A stretch of DNA of 64,000 nt from Pseudomonas sp. IPO3778 (GTDB lineage Bacteria > Pseudomonadota > Gammaproteobacteria > Pseudomonadales > Pseudomonadaceae). A model generated the notes under the pieces. The model had not been told where the DNA came from and ran no database searches. It worked only from the letters and a program-made list of their open reading frames with translations. Both the position numbers and the translations under genes were made by a program. The DNA is taken from positions 35,000-98,999 of the forward strand of contig NZ_JACARC010000044.1 of NCBI RefSeq assembly GCF_013386825.1, written 5' to 3'. The stretch's first letter is position 1. Every line of letters starts with the position of its first letter. This document shows, piece after piece, positions 8,038 through 15,547 of the stretch.

Positions 8038-9040
8038 TCAAGCCACTGGCGACAATCGAACTGCGATAGCCCGTCTTCGGCACCCCGCTATGCGTCACCG
8101 TTTTGATCGACCATCGCCCTTGCATATACGTCGGCCAGGTCTCGTCCAGCAGCAAAAGGCCTTCGGCCGCCAGCAATGGGTTACCCGGGCAATCAATGGT
8201 GAGTGTTCGCCCCTTAAGGCTGGCCCGACCCAACTCGCGCTCCGCCACCACCCGGGCTTCATTTTCGCTCTGGTAGCGCTGGCGCAAGACGGTAAACGGG
8301 GCAACGCCAACCTGGACCACCCGCAGTTTTGCTGCCGCCGCATCCCACCAACTGGTTTGGCAGCCTGCGTATTTGGCGCGGGCTTTTTCCTCAAACTTGG
8401 CGCTGATAAAGGCCTGCTCGCCGGGACGGTTGCTCTGGGTCACGGAGAGTTTTACCTCCGGCAGCATCTGGCCAGACAGCGTTTTGACCTGCCCGCTGTC
8501 GGCCAATACATACAGCTCGTTGAAGGGCTTGCTGACCCCACCGTATTTCCCGGCGAGCCGCGTGATAAAGGCCATGTCGCTTTCGTTGGACTGATCGATA
8601 TGGGGAATGAAAATACCCTCCAGGCTCGGCGCAACACGGGGTGAAAAGCCGTGGCGGGTCACCAGTTGGCGAAACAGTGCTCCCAGGGTTGTCGGCCCAT
8701 AACTGGCAGACCGGCGCTGCCGGTAGCCGGTTTCATCCAGCACGCTGAAGGGGGCTGCCGTGGCCCCCACCACCAGGCGCATGGGAAAGAGGAACGGCGT
8801 TAGATGGGTCACCACAAACTCGCCCTTTTCCACCAGCCCCGTTTCCAGGTAGCCGGCCCGGAAACCGATCTTCCCGCTCAGGCTCGGCAAGCCTTCCAGG
8901 CCCTCGATGTTGAGGGTCAGTTCCAACTGGTCAGATTCAATGCCGGTGGTATCCGTATGGTTCCACTGCATGATTCGTTCGTTGAGCAGCGCCGCATTGG
9001 CGCCGTAGAACTCGACGACCGGGGTAAATCCCATTGCCAT
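8030..9040 (-). CDS. Late control gene D-type baseplate hub protein (gpD)
   Basis: 336 residues of the P2 gpD family, the VgrG/gp27-like hub at the centre of the contractile-tail baseplate. Visible signs are the N-terminal MGFTPVVEFYGANAALLNERI, LVGATAAPFSVLDETGYRQRR, and the C-terminal GNPLLAAEGLLLLDETWP followed by MQGRWSIKTVTHS. It lies 9 nt downstream of gene X in the P2 order T-U-X-D. The ATG at 9040 has AGGAGG about 7 nt upstream. Confidence 0.9.
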   Translation of the reverse strand: MAMGFTPVVEFYGANAALLNERIMQWNHTDTTGIESDQLELTLNIEGLEGLPSLSGKIGFRAGYLETGLVEKGEFVVTHLTPFLFPMRLVVGATAAPFSVLDETGYRQRRSASYGPTTLGALFRQLVTRHGFSPRVAPSLEGIFIPHIDQSNESDMAFITRLAGKYGGVSKPFNELYVLADSGQVKTLSGQMLPEVKLSVTQSNRPGEQAFISAKFEEKARAKYAGCQTSWWDAAAAKLRVVQVGVAPFTVLRQRYQSENEARVVAERELGRASLKGRTLTIDCPGNPLLAAEGLLLLDETWPTYMQGRWSIKTVTHSGVPKTGYRSSIVASGLTV

Positions 9041-9049
9041 GAAACCTCC

Positions 9050-9262
9050 TTAATCCCAGGCCAGAACCGGGCGCACTGCCGCCGGCCGGGACTCCACTTC
9101 GGGCACGATGACCCAGACACCCGCCGGCAAGACCGGACCCTGCTCGGCGAGGTCGGGATTCAAGCGCCAGAGGTTTTCTTCAGCCATGTCGTCGCAGCGA
9201 CCCAGCTCACGGTAGAGCAGCAGGTTGACCGAATCACCGGCAAGACTTCGTACTCTACGCAT
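9050..9262 (-). CDS. Tail protein X (gpX, LysM-like)
   Basis: 70 residues. Phage P2 gpX proteins are small LysM-like domains that help build or anchor the tail. The pattern SLAGDSVNLLLYRELGR, NLWRLNPDLAEQGPVLPAGV, VIVPEV is characteristic. It overlaps the end of gene U by 8 nt, so translation is probably coupled. Confidence 0.9.
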   Translation of the reverse strand: MRRVRSLAGDSVNLLLYRELGRCDDMAEENLWRLNPDLAEQGPVLPAGVWVIVPEVESRPAAVRPVLAWD

Positions 9263-9638
9263 TGACGAATTCCTCCAGCACCAGTGTCCAGCCGATCACC
9301 AGCGCGGTGCCGTCATCGATCACGCAGGACTGATCTTCCGACACCGTCATGATGCGCCACAAGCCCCAGTTGCGACCGATACCGTCCACCAGCGGCAGTG
9401 GCGCTCGACCATTCTGCAAGGCACGCAACTCATCCAGCCGTTGCATGCCCACGGCATAGGCGGCTTTACCTGTGAACGTAAGTTTTTCCAGGCTTTGCCC
9501 CTTCTGCCGCGACAGGGGTTTGCTGGCAATGATCTCCAGATTTTCCCAGCCTCCGTCAGCGAGTCGGTTGAGGCCGGAATAGGCAAACCCGCGTGACAAC
9601 CCGAAGATAAAATCCCCCAGTACCATTTGCTGTCGCAT
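9255..9638 (-). CDS. Tail protein U (gpU)
   Basis: 127 residues beginning MRQQMVLGDFIFGLSRGFAY, the gpU family N-terminus, with RLDELRALQNGRAPLPLVDG and GRNWGLWRI in the second half. In P2-like tails gpU acts in tail completion at the end of the tape measure. It overlaps the tape-measure stop region by one base at 9638 and gene X by 8 nt. Confidence 0.9.
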   Translation of the reverse strand: MRQQMVLGDFIFGLSRGFAYSGLNRLADGGWENLEIIASKPLSRQKGQSLEKLTFTGKAAYAVGMQRLDELRALQNGRAPLPLVDGIGRNWGLWRIMTVSEDQSCVIDDGTALVIGWTLVLEEFVNA

Positions 9639-11065
9639 CAGGCATATCCCCCTAAATCTGTCAGCGCCGCGTTACGCCGTGTGCTCAAGGCGTCGGTCAG
9701 TGTCGGTATGGCTTGGTATTGCAGCGCCTGAATCACGCCATCGATGATGGGTTGGGCATCGGCAAGGTTTACACCGCTGATCTGGATGCTAGGCGCGAGG
9801 GTGATCTGCAGGTTGTCGGCGCTGGCGCTGTTGAGTTCCTTGCTCAGCGCATTCGGCGCTGGCAGACGATCGCTTGGGCCGAACAATTTGTCGCCAAGCC
9901 AAGTGCCCGCCTCACTGCCCAGCAAACCACCGATTACACCGCCGACAGCGGTGCCGACACCAGGGAAAATCAAGGTACCGACAGCGGCGCCAGCGGAGGC
10001 GCCCGCCCAGGCACCGCCTGCGGTACTGAGGCCGGAGGCGACCGCTTTTGCGTCGCCATTGCGTACGCCCTGTACCACATCCATGGCGGTGTCGACGTAC
10101 TTCAACGGACCGAGGCGGCGGGTGCCTGCCGATTCCAGCTTGGCAAACGCTCCCGACAAACTCGCGGCGAGCCCTTTGCCCGCACCGCGCGCCATAGGCC
10201 GGCTGGCCGGCGGCGCCGCGTAGGAGGCAAACGAACTGCCAGGGAGATGGGTCGACGCCTGGGCCGCCTGTTTGGCAGAGAACGGAGCAAGCGGCTGGCC
10301 CATGGCGTTGAGCTGGGGTGTGGCAGTTGCCGAGGGAGGAAGACGTTGCTGCTTGAGATCCGCCAACTTGCCATCGACGGATGCCGCCGGTCCACGTGGA
10401 ACTGTTTGCCCTGGTTTGGGAAGCTTGACGCGCCGGTTCTTCATATTCCCGGGGGGGCGAGCTTTGTCTTTCTTCCGGAGCGTCTCTCCAATGCTTTCGG
10501 GAAGCTGTGCAGTCGCCGTTTCAAGGAGGCCGGCTGTGCCAGGGCAACATTGCTTGTCGCCGCCCTTGTCCTTGCCTTTATCAAGCCCCCCGTCCTTGAA
10601 CAGTTTCCCGACTCCGGGAATCTTGCCGAGGGTCACATCGACCACATTGCCCATCACTCGGGTCTTGATCGTATCCCACAGGCTCGACCCCAAGTCCTTC
10701 CCGAGATCGGCCCCTGCCTTGAGGCCCTTGTCCACCCAGGAATTGGTCGTCAGTGCCGGTTCTTTCTGTTCGCTTTTCGGTGCATTAGAGGCGGCATCAG
10801 CTGTCTTGGTCGCCAGCGAATCCCCGTTAATGAACAACGTGCTGTTGAGGGTTTCCAGGGTCTCGCGCAGCCGTACCTGCTCCAGGGCCAAGCCGTTGAT
10901 TTCCAGGCTGGCGCTGGCCAGCGCCAGGACAAGATCAGTCTGCCCGGCAGGCACCGCATCAAGGGAGGAGGGTCCAGTCAAGTCCTGGGCCGCCGGTGAC
11001 AGGTCCGCCGAAAGCCCTCGGTCATACGTCTGCCCGGCAAACGCCAGTGCATAGTTAATTTGCAT
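9638..11065 (-). CDS. Tail tape-measure protein (gpT-like)
   Basis: 475 residues, placed between E/E' and U as the P2 tape-measure gene is. The N-terminal half has helical stretches and a low-complexity basic, proline-rich centre. Residues about 330-400 form a glycine- and alanine-rich hydrophobic zone (VASGLSTAGGAWAGASAGAA, FPGVGTAVGGVIGGLLGSEA) typical of tape-measure tails. It is shorter than many phage tape measures, which would fit a short tailocin tube. The ATG at 11065 is 6 nt after the E' stop. Confidence 0.8.
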   Translation of the reverse strand: MQINYALAFAGQTYDRGLSADLSPAAQDLTGPSSLDAVPAGQTDLVLALASASLEINGLALEQVRLRETLETLNSTLFINGDSLATKTADAASNAPKSEQKEPALTTNSWVDKGLKAGADLGKDLGSSLWDTIKTRVMGNVVDVTLGKIPGVGKLFKDGGLDKGKDKGGDKQCCPGTAGLLETATAQLPESIGETLRKKDKARPPGNMKNRRVKLPKPGQTVPRGPAASVDGKLADLKQQRLPPSATATPQLNAMGQPLAPFSAKQAAQASTHLPGSSFASYAAPPASRPMARGAGKGLAASLSGAFAKLESAGTRRLGPLKYVDTAMDVVQGVRNGDAKAVASGLSTAGGAWAGASAGAAVGTLIFPGVGTAVGGVIGGLLGSEAGTWLGDKLFGPSDRLPAPNALSKELNSASADNLQITLAPSIQISGVNLADAQPIIDGVIQALQYQAIPTLTDALSTRRNAALTDLGGYA

Positions 11066-11071
11066 CCCGCT

Positions 11072-11775
11072 CTACTCCTGTTTGATGCCAAGGCGAGTGA
11101 TCGCGATGTCGTAGCGGCGTAAGGCTTTTCCGACTTCCCAGTCCAGGATCTCCGCTTCGTTTACCAAGTAAACCAGCGGCACGACGTCGAGGATTACTTC
11201 GATATCGCGCTCCGAAAGAAGGCCGCCGGTTGATTTAAAAAATCGTCGATGCGCTCCTGCAGTTCGGTCCAGTCGGGCACGGTCAGGTCCGCCAGGTCGG
11301 GGATCATCAAGCCGCTGCAATGAGCGGTGATGAACTCGGCGCGCTCTTTGGCCGTGGTGAGTTTTTTCATCACTTTGGTGGCGCGCAGGGCGGGCATTTC
11401 CAGGGTCACCGCGGTCAGTGTGCGGCCGGCCGCGTTGAGCGGCAGCAGCAGCTTCACCTGTTCGGTGGTGATTGAGTCGCTTGGTTCGCGGGCTTCGTCC
11501 AGGAAGAACGAGGCCGGACGGGTTGACATGTCATGCACGTATTGGGCGATGGTCACGTAGTCCGGGCGCTTGAGCTGGTCGAGCTCTTTTTCCGACAGGC
11601 CGGTGGCGAGTTTCGCCAGTTCAAAAAACTGGCCGTCCTCGTCGTCACCGGCCCGGGCCAGCGCGTCTTTCTGCGCGGCGTAGTACAGCGGCTTGAGTTG
11701 CACCTGCTCGATTGTCGCGCCGGTGTCGGCGGTGATCGGGGACAGCAGGATGTGCAGCGGTGGCATCCAGGCCAT
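11072..11775 (-). CDS. Tail assembly chaperone fusion E+E' produced by -1 frameshift (predicted)
   Basis: Predicted 234-residue product: 180 codons of E up to the slippery heptamer TTTTTTA (11242 to 11236), then 54 codons of the -1 frame to the stop at 11072. In P2 and many long-tailed phages the downstream frame is only made by ribosomal slippage, giving a minor G-T/E-E' chaperone that coats the tape measure. The E' part (LLSERDIEVILDVVPLVYLV, LDWEVGKALRRYDIAITRLG) has no convincing start of its own. The position directly before the tape measure supports the reading. Confidence 0.8.
11194..11775 (-). CDS. Tail assembly protein E (unshifted product)
   Basis: 193 residues from the ATG at 11775, which has AAGGA 8 nt upstream; the frame is open further up but lacks support there. 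The sequence matches the gpE-like phage tail assembly family (LPLNAAGRTLTAVTLEMPAL, YVTIAQYVHDMS). It ends ERIDDFLNQPAAFFRSAISK when the ribosome does not slip. The gene follows the tube protein with a REPIN in the gap, and overlaps E' in another frame. Confidence 0.85.
   Translation of the reverse strand: MAWMPPLHILLSPITADTGATIEQVQLKPLYYAAQKDALARAGDDEDGQFFELAKLATGLSEKELDQLKRPDYVTIAQYVHDMSTRPASFFLDEAREPSDSITTEQVKLLLPLNAAGRTLTAVTLEMPALRATKVMKKLTTAKERAEFITAHCSGLMIPDLADLTVPDWTELQERIDDFLNQPAAFFRSAISK
11236..11242 (-). promoter_or_regulatory. Slippery heptamer for programmed -1 frameshifting
   Basis: On the coding strand T TTT TTA in the E frame allows both tRNAs to re-pair after slipping back one base, after which the ribosome reads AAA TCA ACC. 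P2 uses the closely related T TTT TTG at the same place. No clear downstream pseudoknot was worked out. Confidence 0.75.
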
Positions 11776-11823
11776 GGGGCTATTCCTTGATGAGAAAATA
11801 TCTGCAAAGCAACACCGGTCCAT

Positions 11824-11911
11824 GTGGGAGCGGGCTTGCTCGCGAATGCGGTCTGTCAGTCACACCTGTATTGACTGACCCTGCGCATTCGCGAGCAAGC
11901 CCGCCCCCACC
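11824..11911. repeat. REPIN (paired inverted REP) inside the tailocin
   Basis: Arms GTGGGAGCGGGCTTGCTCGC and GCGAGCAAGCCCGCCCCCAC flank a second inner inverted repeat (GTCAGT...ACTGAC), giving one long hairpin. It sits in the gap between the tube gene and gene E on the tailocin transcript. Confidence 0.85.
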
Positions 11912-11943
11912 CTGTCGGTGTTCACTTCAGGCGCCGTGGAGGC

Positions 11944-12450
11944 TTAGGGCATCAGCACTGCGCGGCGGGCATCACCGAGGATGTCGACGCCGTTGAGCAC
12001 GAACTTCTGGGTGCGCACGTCGATGTCGATCACCGGGATGCCGTTTTCCAGGCGGGTGTAGGTGCGGCAGGACAGCTCCAGGGTGGTGGTTGCTTTCTCA
12101 CCCATTTTCAACTTGCCCTCCTCAAGGATTTTGAGCTTGCCGCCGACGGTGTGATAGGTGAAATAGGTCCGGCCATCCTGATCCTGGCCGGCTTCACGCA
12201 CGTTCAGCAGGATGTCGTCACCCAGCCGCACACCCAAGGCCAGCATGATTTCCGGGCCGGCGCCTTGCAGGATCAACTTGGCACCCAGCGCCTTGGCGCT
12301 CTTGGCCATTTCCTCGACGATAAAACGCCCGCCCGTCATGAGTTCCATGTCGAACTCGATTTTCGGCGGGGTGAATTCTTCCACGGTGGCCGACAACGGC
12401 AGGCCTTGGAGGGTGGCCGCAATGGCCTGTCTGACTCGGTTGGTAAACAT
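11944..12450 (-). CDS. Major tail tube protein (FII)
   Basis: 168 residues of the P2 FII family, which stack as hexamers to form the inner tube. Recognisable parts are VRQAIAATLQGLPLSATVEE, the RFIVEEMAKSAKALGAKLIL helix, and the C-terminal YTRLENGIPVIDIDVRTQKF followed by GVDILGDARRAVLM. It overlaps the sheath stop codon region by one base at 12450, a tight FI-FII pair. The gene product is essential for particle structure. Confidence 0.93.
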   Translation of the reverse strand: MFTNRVRQAIAATLQGLPLSATVEEFTPPKIEFDMELMTGGRFIVEEMAKSAKALGAKLILQGAGPEIMLALGVRLGDDILLNVREAGQDQDGRTYFTYHTVGGKLKILEEGKLKMGEKATTTLELSCRTYTRLENGIPVIDIDVRTQKFVLNGVDILGDARRAVLMP

Positions 12451-13616
12451 TAGAGAACGTCCTCCAGGAACTGCTCGATGATTTCATCACGGGCGTTGAG
12501 TTGATAAATCATGTGTTCGTTCGGCGCGTAGCGGCCGTAGTCGATGACGATGAACCAGGTGCCGTTCTTGTACTTCTCGACACTGTTCAGTTCCGGGTGC
12601 AGGTACACGCTGCCGCCGGGGATGGTTTCGTCGGCCACCAGAGTTTGCAGCCAGTCGTTGATGCGCTTGACCTCCTGGTCCATGAAGGACTTGGTGAGGT
12701 TCTTGGCCATGGCTTTCTGGCCGGCCTTGACCAGCTTGCGGCTGATGGCGTCTTCCAGGCCCACGTAGCTGATGAACTTGCCGGTGATGGAGCGGTTACC
12801 CAGCAGCGAGAAGCCGCCGAGGATGGTGCGGGCGTAGTAGCTCACGCCGTAGCGGTTAAGCAGGTCGCCTTCAGTGGAGGTGTCGAGGATGTTGTACTCA
12901 ACCACGCGGGAAACGTCTTCGGCGAACGTCACCTGATTGCCCGGGCTTTCCCATTGCTTGACCTTGGCCAGTGCCGCGATGGCCAGGGACGACGGCGCCA
13001 GGAACACATTTTTCTTCGCAGCCTTGGAGTACACCGACGGCATGTTGTGCACCAGCAGGCAACGGTCGAAACCGAGGTCGGCACCGCCCAGTTCGCCGCT
13101 GTAGGTCACTTGGTCGGCAACGGACGCGTCCTTGCCATCCAGCACCACACGGGCCTTGATGCGCTTGCCGAAGGAAGCGAATTCGCCGGCCACGGCCTTG
13201 GTGCCGGTGAAGCCCGGGGCGCCGATGATGGTCAGGTCTTCGGGGACGCTGGCCAGGGCGGCGAGGCCCAGTTTGCGGCCGGTCACCGGCTCTTCACCGC
13301 CGATCACGTTATTGAGGGTGTCGGCCGGGGTGGTGCCCTCGTCGACGATCACCACGTAGACCGGCACCTTGACCACTTTGAGGATCTGGTACACGGCGTG
13401 GAACAGCGTGCCGGTCTCGGCGCCGGTGGGGTCCAGCAACGCCTGGGTGGTGAAGCTGTTGATGCGGAACGGGGCGTTTTTCGGGATCGACGCGTGGGCA
13501 TTGGGGGCAGTGCCCACCAGGCCGATCACGTTATCACCCAGGCCACCCATGGCCTCGGGGGATTCAGTGGCATTCACGGTGATGCCGTTGTGCTCGAAGT
13601 TCAAAACCTCAGCCAT
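12450..13616 (-). CDS. Contractile tail sheath protein (FI)
   Basis: 388 residues, close to the P2 and R-pyocin sheath length. N-terminal GDNVIGLVGTAPNAHASIPK and the central LNVIGGEEPVTG with LGLAALASVPEDLTIIGAPG are typical, as is the C-terminal QLNARDEIIEQFLEDVL. The sheath contracts on binding and drives the tube through the target envelope. Its presence makes this an R-type (contractile) rather than F-type particle. Confidence 0.95.
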   Translation of the reverse strand: MAEVLNFEHNGITVNATESPEAMGGLGDNVIGLVGTAPNAHASIPKNAPFRINSFTTQALLDPTGAETGTLFHAVYQILKVVKVPVYVVIVDEGTTPADTLNNVIGGEEPVTGRKLGLAALASVPEDLTIIGAPGFTGTKAVAGEFASFGKRIKARVVLDGKDASVADQVTYSGELGGADLGFDRCLLVHNMPSVYSKAAKKNVFLAPSSLAIAALAKVKQWESPGNQVTFAEDVSRVVEYNILDTSTEGDLLNRYGVSYYARTILGGFSLLGNRSITGKFISYVGLEDAISRKLVKAGQKAMAKNLTKSFMDQEVKRINDWLQTLVADETIPGGSVYLHPELNSVEKYKNGTWFIVIDYGRYAPNEHMIYQLNARDEIIEQFLEDVL

Positions 13617-13618
13617 GA

Positions 13619-13792
13619 TCAGTCAGCCTTCTTGGGAGTGGAGTTGAGGACGCTGGTGAGCTCCAGGCGGCCAGCGGTGCGCAGGGCGCAGGCTTCGACA
13701 TCCAGCAGGTCGAGTTCCTGACCGACGGTGGACCAATGGCCGGCGCCGGTGGGGAACGGGATGAGGACGGTGTATTTCTGACGGTTTGGCAT
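13619..13792 (-). CDS. Small tailocin protein of unknown function between fibre chaperone and sheath
   Basis: 57 residues starting MPNRQKYTVLIPFPTGAGHW with GGAGAA 8 nt before the ATG at 13792. It ends 2 nt before the sheath start. Small proteins of this kind occur at the same place in other Pseudomonas tailocins, but no function is recognised. The open frame continues upstream through a terminator hairpin, which is not credible coding. Nothing in the sequence suggests membrane insertion or export. Confidence 0.7.
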   Translation of the reverse strand: MPNRQKYTVLIPFPTGAGHWSTVGQELDLLDVEACALRTAGRLELTSVLNSTPKKAD

Positions 13793-13820
13793 TTGCGAAA
13801 TTCTCCAGACGCAAAACGCG

Positions 13821-13843
13821 AAAGCCCCTGGAAGAGGGGCTTT
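13821..13843. other. Hairpin in the sheath leader
   Basis: AAAGCCCCT...AGGGGCTTT, a 9-bp stem with 5-nt loop, lies between the terminator at 13853 and the small ORF. It lacks a T run on the minus strand and may be an RNA processing or stabilising element. Confidence 0.45.
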
Positions 13844-13852
13844 GGGCGGGCG

Positions 13853-13872
13853 AAAAAAAACCGCTTTCGCGG
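13853..13872 (-). terminator. Intrinsic terminator inside the tailocin operon
   Basis: On the minus strand CCGCGAAAGCGG is followed by eight T residues, 9 nt past the stop codon of the fibre chaperone and before the sheath genes. The stem is only 4 bp with a GAAA tetraloop, so termination may be partial. Confidence 0.65.
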
Positions 13873-13880
13873 TGTGTGGT

Positions 13881-14183
13881 TCAGGTGCGATCAGGCAATG
13901 GATAAAGTGCTTTGATCTCCGCAACTTTGTCGCGCCACGCCTTTTCTTTTTCAGGAGTTTCGTCGTATTGCCATTCAAGGAACAGCGGGTCAGCTTCAGT
14001 CACATACAGGGTGCGACGCGCCGCGATGGAACTCTCTAGCTGAGTGGTTTTCGCGGCCTCAATGCAAAGCTGTTCTGCTTGTTCGACGGAAAAACCAAGA
14101 TTTTTGAGAATCTCAACATCCGCTGGAATATTGATCAGCTGCTCACCTGCAGGTGTCACGGCAGTTTTAATAGAAAGCGTCAT
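13881..14183 (-). CDS. Tail fibre assembly chaperone
   Basis: 100 residues immediately after the fibre gene (one base between stop and start). It is a small, acidic, tryptophan-containing protein (FLEWQYDETPEKEKAWRD) of the kind paired with variable phage fibres, which need a matching chaperone to fold and trimerise. The assignment leans on position and size. In P2-like clusters this gene is called G or tfa. Confidence 0.75.
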   Translation of the reverse strand: MTLSIKTAVTPAGEQLINIPADVEILKNLGFSVEQAEQLCIEAAKTTQLESSIAARRTLYVTEADPLFLEWQYDETPEKEKAWRDKVAEIKALYPLPDRT

Positions 14184-14969
14184 TCAAACCCCCTTCGATG
14201 CATAGATTTTGTCGTTGTCGTAGGAGTACGCCAACCGCTTCTCGGGCAACGTTGCTCCCAAGACCGCGTCAGCATCTACCAAACGATACGGTCGAACGCA
14301 CCAACGAATCTCCCAATCACCTTGAGTACTTTCGCCAATAGCCACCTCGCTATCGGAGCGGCTGAAACCAACAGCGCCGGCAAACGATTTAGTCACCGTG
14401 TACCCCAATCCTCCGCGCAAATAAACACCGGAATGCATTGCCGCCTGAATTACTTGACCGTCTGCTACATCTTGATACAACGGCCTGACGCCCGTGATAT
14501 GTCGTGCAACACAGATCATCCCGAAACTTACACCTCGAACCGACTCCCGGTAAGTTTGAGAAATACGCTTAATACTCAATAAATTACCGTCGCCGTTCCA
14601 GATGTAACCGCAACCCTCCATCTGCAAATTCAGCCCCGCGATATGATAGACACCCTTACCAAAAGGTTCTAACTCTTGATCACGACTGTAGATCCGGGAA
14701 AGAGTAATTTCTGTTTCACCACTCTCATTACCTGGCATCGTCCACCAGACAGGATAAAACGTATCGGTCGGTAGCCCTGTTAGATCAATTTCCTGTTTAT
14801 AAAGCGCGCGACCATTAATATCTTTGGCTTGCACACTATTACGCCAAGCTGTGAACTGACTCGATGCAGCCTCTACTTGCGCATCAATTTTTCCAATCTG
14901 GTTAGTCACCGTTTCCGTCAGCTTATTACACGCATCTACAACTTTCGTGATAGTCGTTTCAATTCCCAT
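14184..14969 (-). CDS. Distal tail fibre / receptor-binding protein
   Basis: 261 residues from the ATG at 14969, which has GGGAG 6 nt upstream; a GTG at 15002 lacks such support. Residues 1-40 look coiled-coil (TTITKVVDACNKLTETVTNQ), followed by a beta-rich region full of Gly, Tyr and Trp (WWTMPGNESGETEITLSRIY, GGLGYTVTKSFAGAVGFSRS). This is the expected organisation of a short trimeric receptor-binding tip. The codon use is visibly more AT-rich than the neighbouring baseplate genes, a sign of module exchange. The receptor is probably a surface polysaccharide, by analogy only. Confidence 0.7.
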   Translation of the reverse strand: MGIETTITKVVDACNKLTETVTNQIGKIDAQVEAASSQFTAWRNSVQAKDINGRALYKQEIDLTGLPTDTFYPVWWTMPGNESGETEITLSRIYSRDQELEPFGKGVYHIAGLNLQMEGCGYIWNGDGNLLSIKRISQTYRESVRGVSFGMICVARHITGVRPLYQDVADGQVIQAAMHSGVYLRGGLGYTVTKSFAGAVGFSRSDSEVAIGESTQGDWEIRWCVRPYRLVDADAVLGATLPEKRLAYSYDNDKIYASKGV

Positions 14970-15016
14970 CATCCACTCCCTGTCAATTAATCTTTCCAGC
15001 ACTTTTGTCAGTGCAG

Positions 15017-15547
15017 CTACTTCGTTTCGAGATGCATAACCCGCAACATCAGATCAACGTGACGAGACATATTGCCAACCGAAGCCGCCGCCATGATTGC
15101 GATCTCTTCAGCCATCAATACATTCAGGTTTTCACTCCCCACAACTATCATCACGCTATCCGCCGGCAACGGCGAAATATCCAACGTGAACTTCTGCAGC
15201 ACCCGAGCCGCCGCAGCTTTATACGTTAGCAACTTCCCCGCCACGGAATACACCGCCAACAAAGTCCCACTGGCAAGGTAAAAACCGAACTCGCCAATCT
15301 CATACTCAGCCTCACCATCAAACAGCGCGGCCATCCTGAGTTGCCGGTCGCCCAAGTCCTCGTAGTCCACAATCGCCACCCGCTGGCGCTCATCACGCAG
15401 GGCAACTTCAGTGCCGTCGGGGTTGTACCGGCCGGTGCCGGCGCCGATGTGGGTGATTTCGCCTTTCAAGCCCTGGTTCTTTGCCTGCAGCACTTCATCC
15501 AATCCCTTGGAGGTGAAGCGCACCAGGCGTGTAATTTCATCTGTCAT
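15017..15547 (-). CDS. Tail fibre N-terminal attachment protein (gpH N-domain, DUF3751-like)
   Basis: 176 residues. The start MTDEITRLVRFTSKGLDEVL and the segments ITHIGAGTGRYNPDGTEVAL and EYEIGEFGFYLASGTLLAVY are the conserved baseplate-binding N-terminus of P2-type fibres. In most fibres this domain continues into the shaft and tip in one polypeptide. Here it stops after HVDLMLRVMHLETK, and the tip is encoded separately at 14184-14969. It overlaps the start region of gene I's stop by 4 nt. Confidence 0.85.
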   Translation of the reverse strand: MTDEITRLVRFTSKGLDEVLQAKNQGLKGEITHIGAGTGRYNPDGTEVALRDERQRVAIVDYEDLGDRQLRMAALFDGEAEYEIGEFGFYLASGTLLAVYSVAGKLLTYKAAAARVLQKFTLDISPLPADSVMIVVGSENLNVLMAEEIAIMAAASVGNMSRHVDLMLRVMHLETK

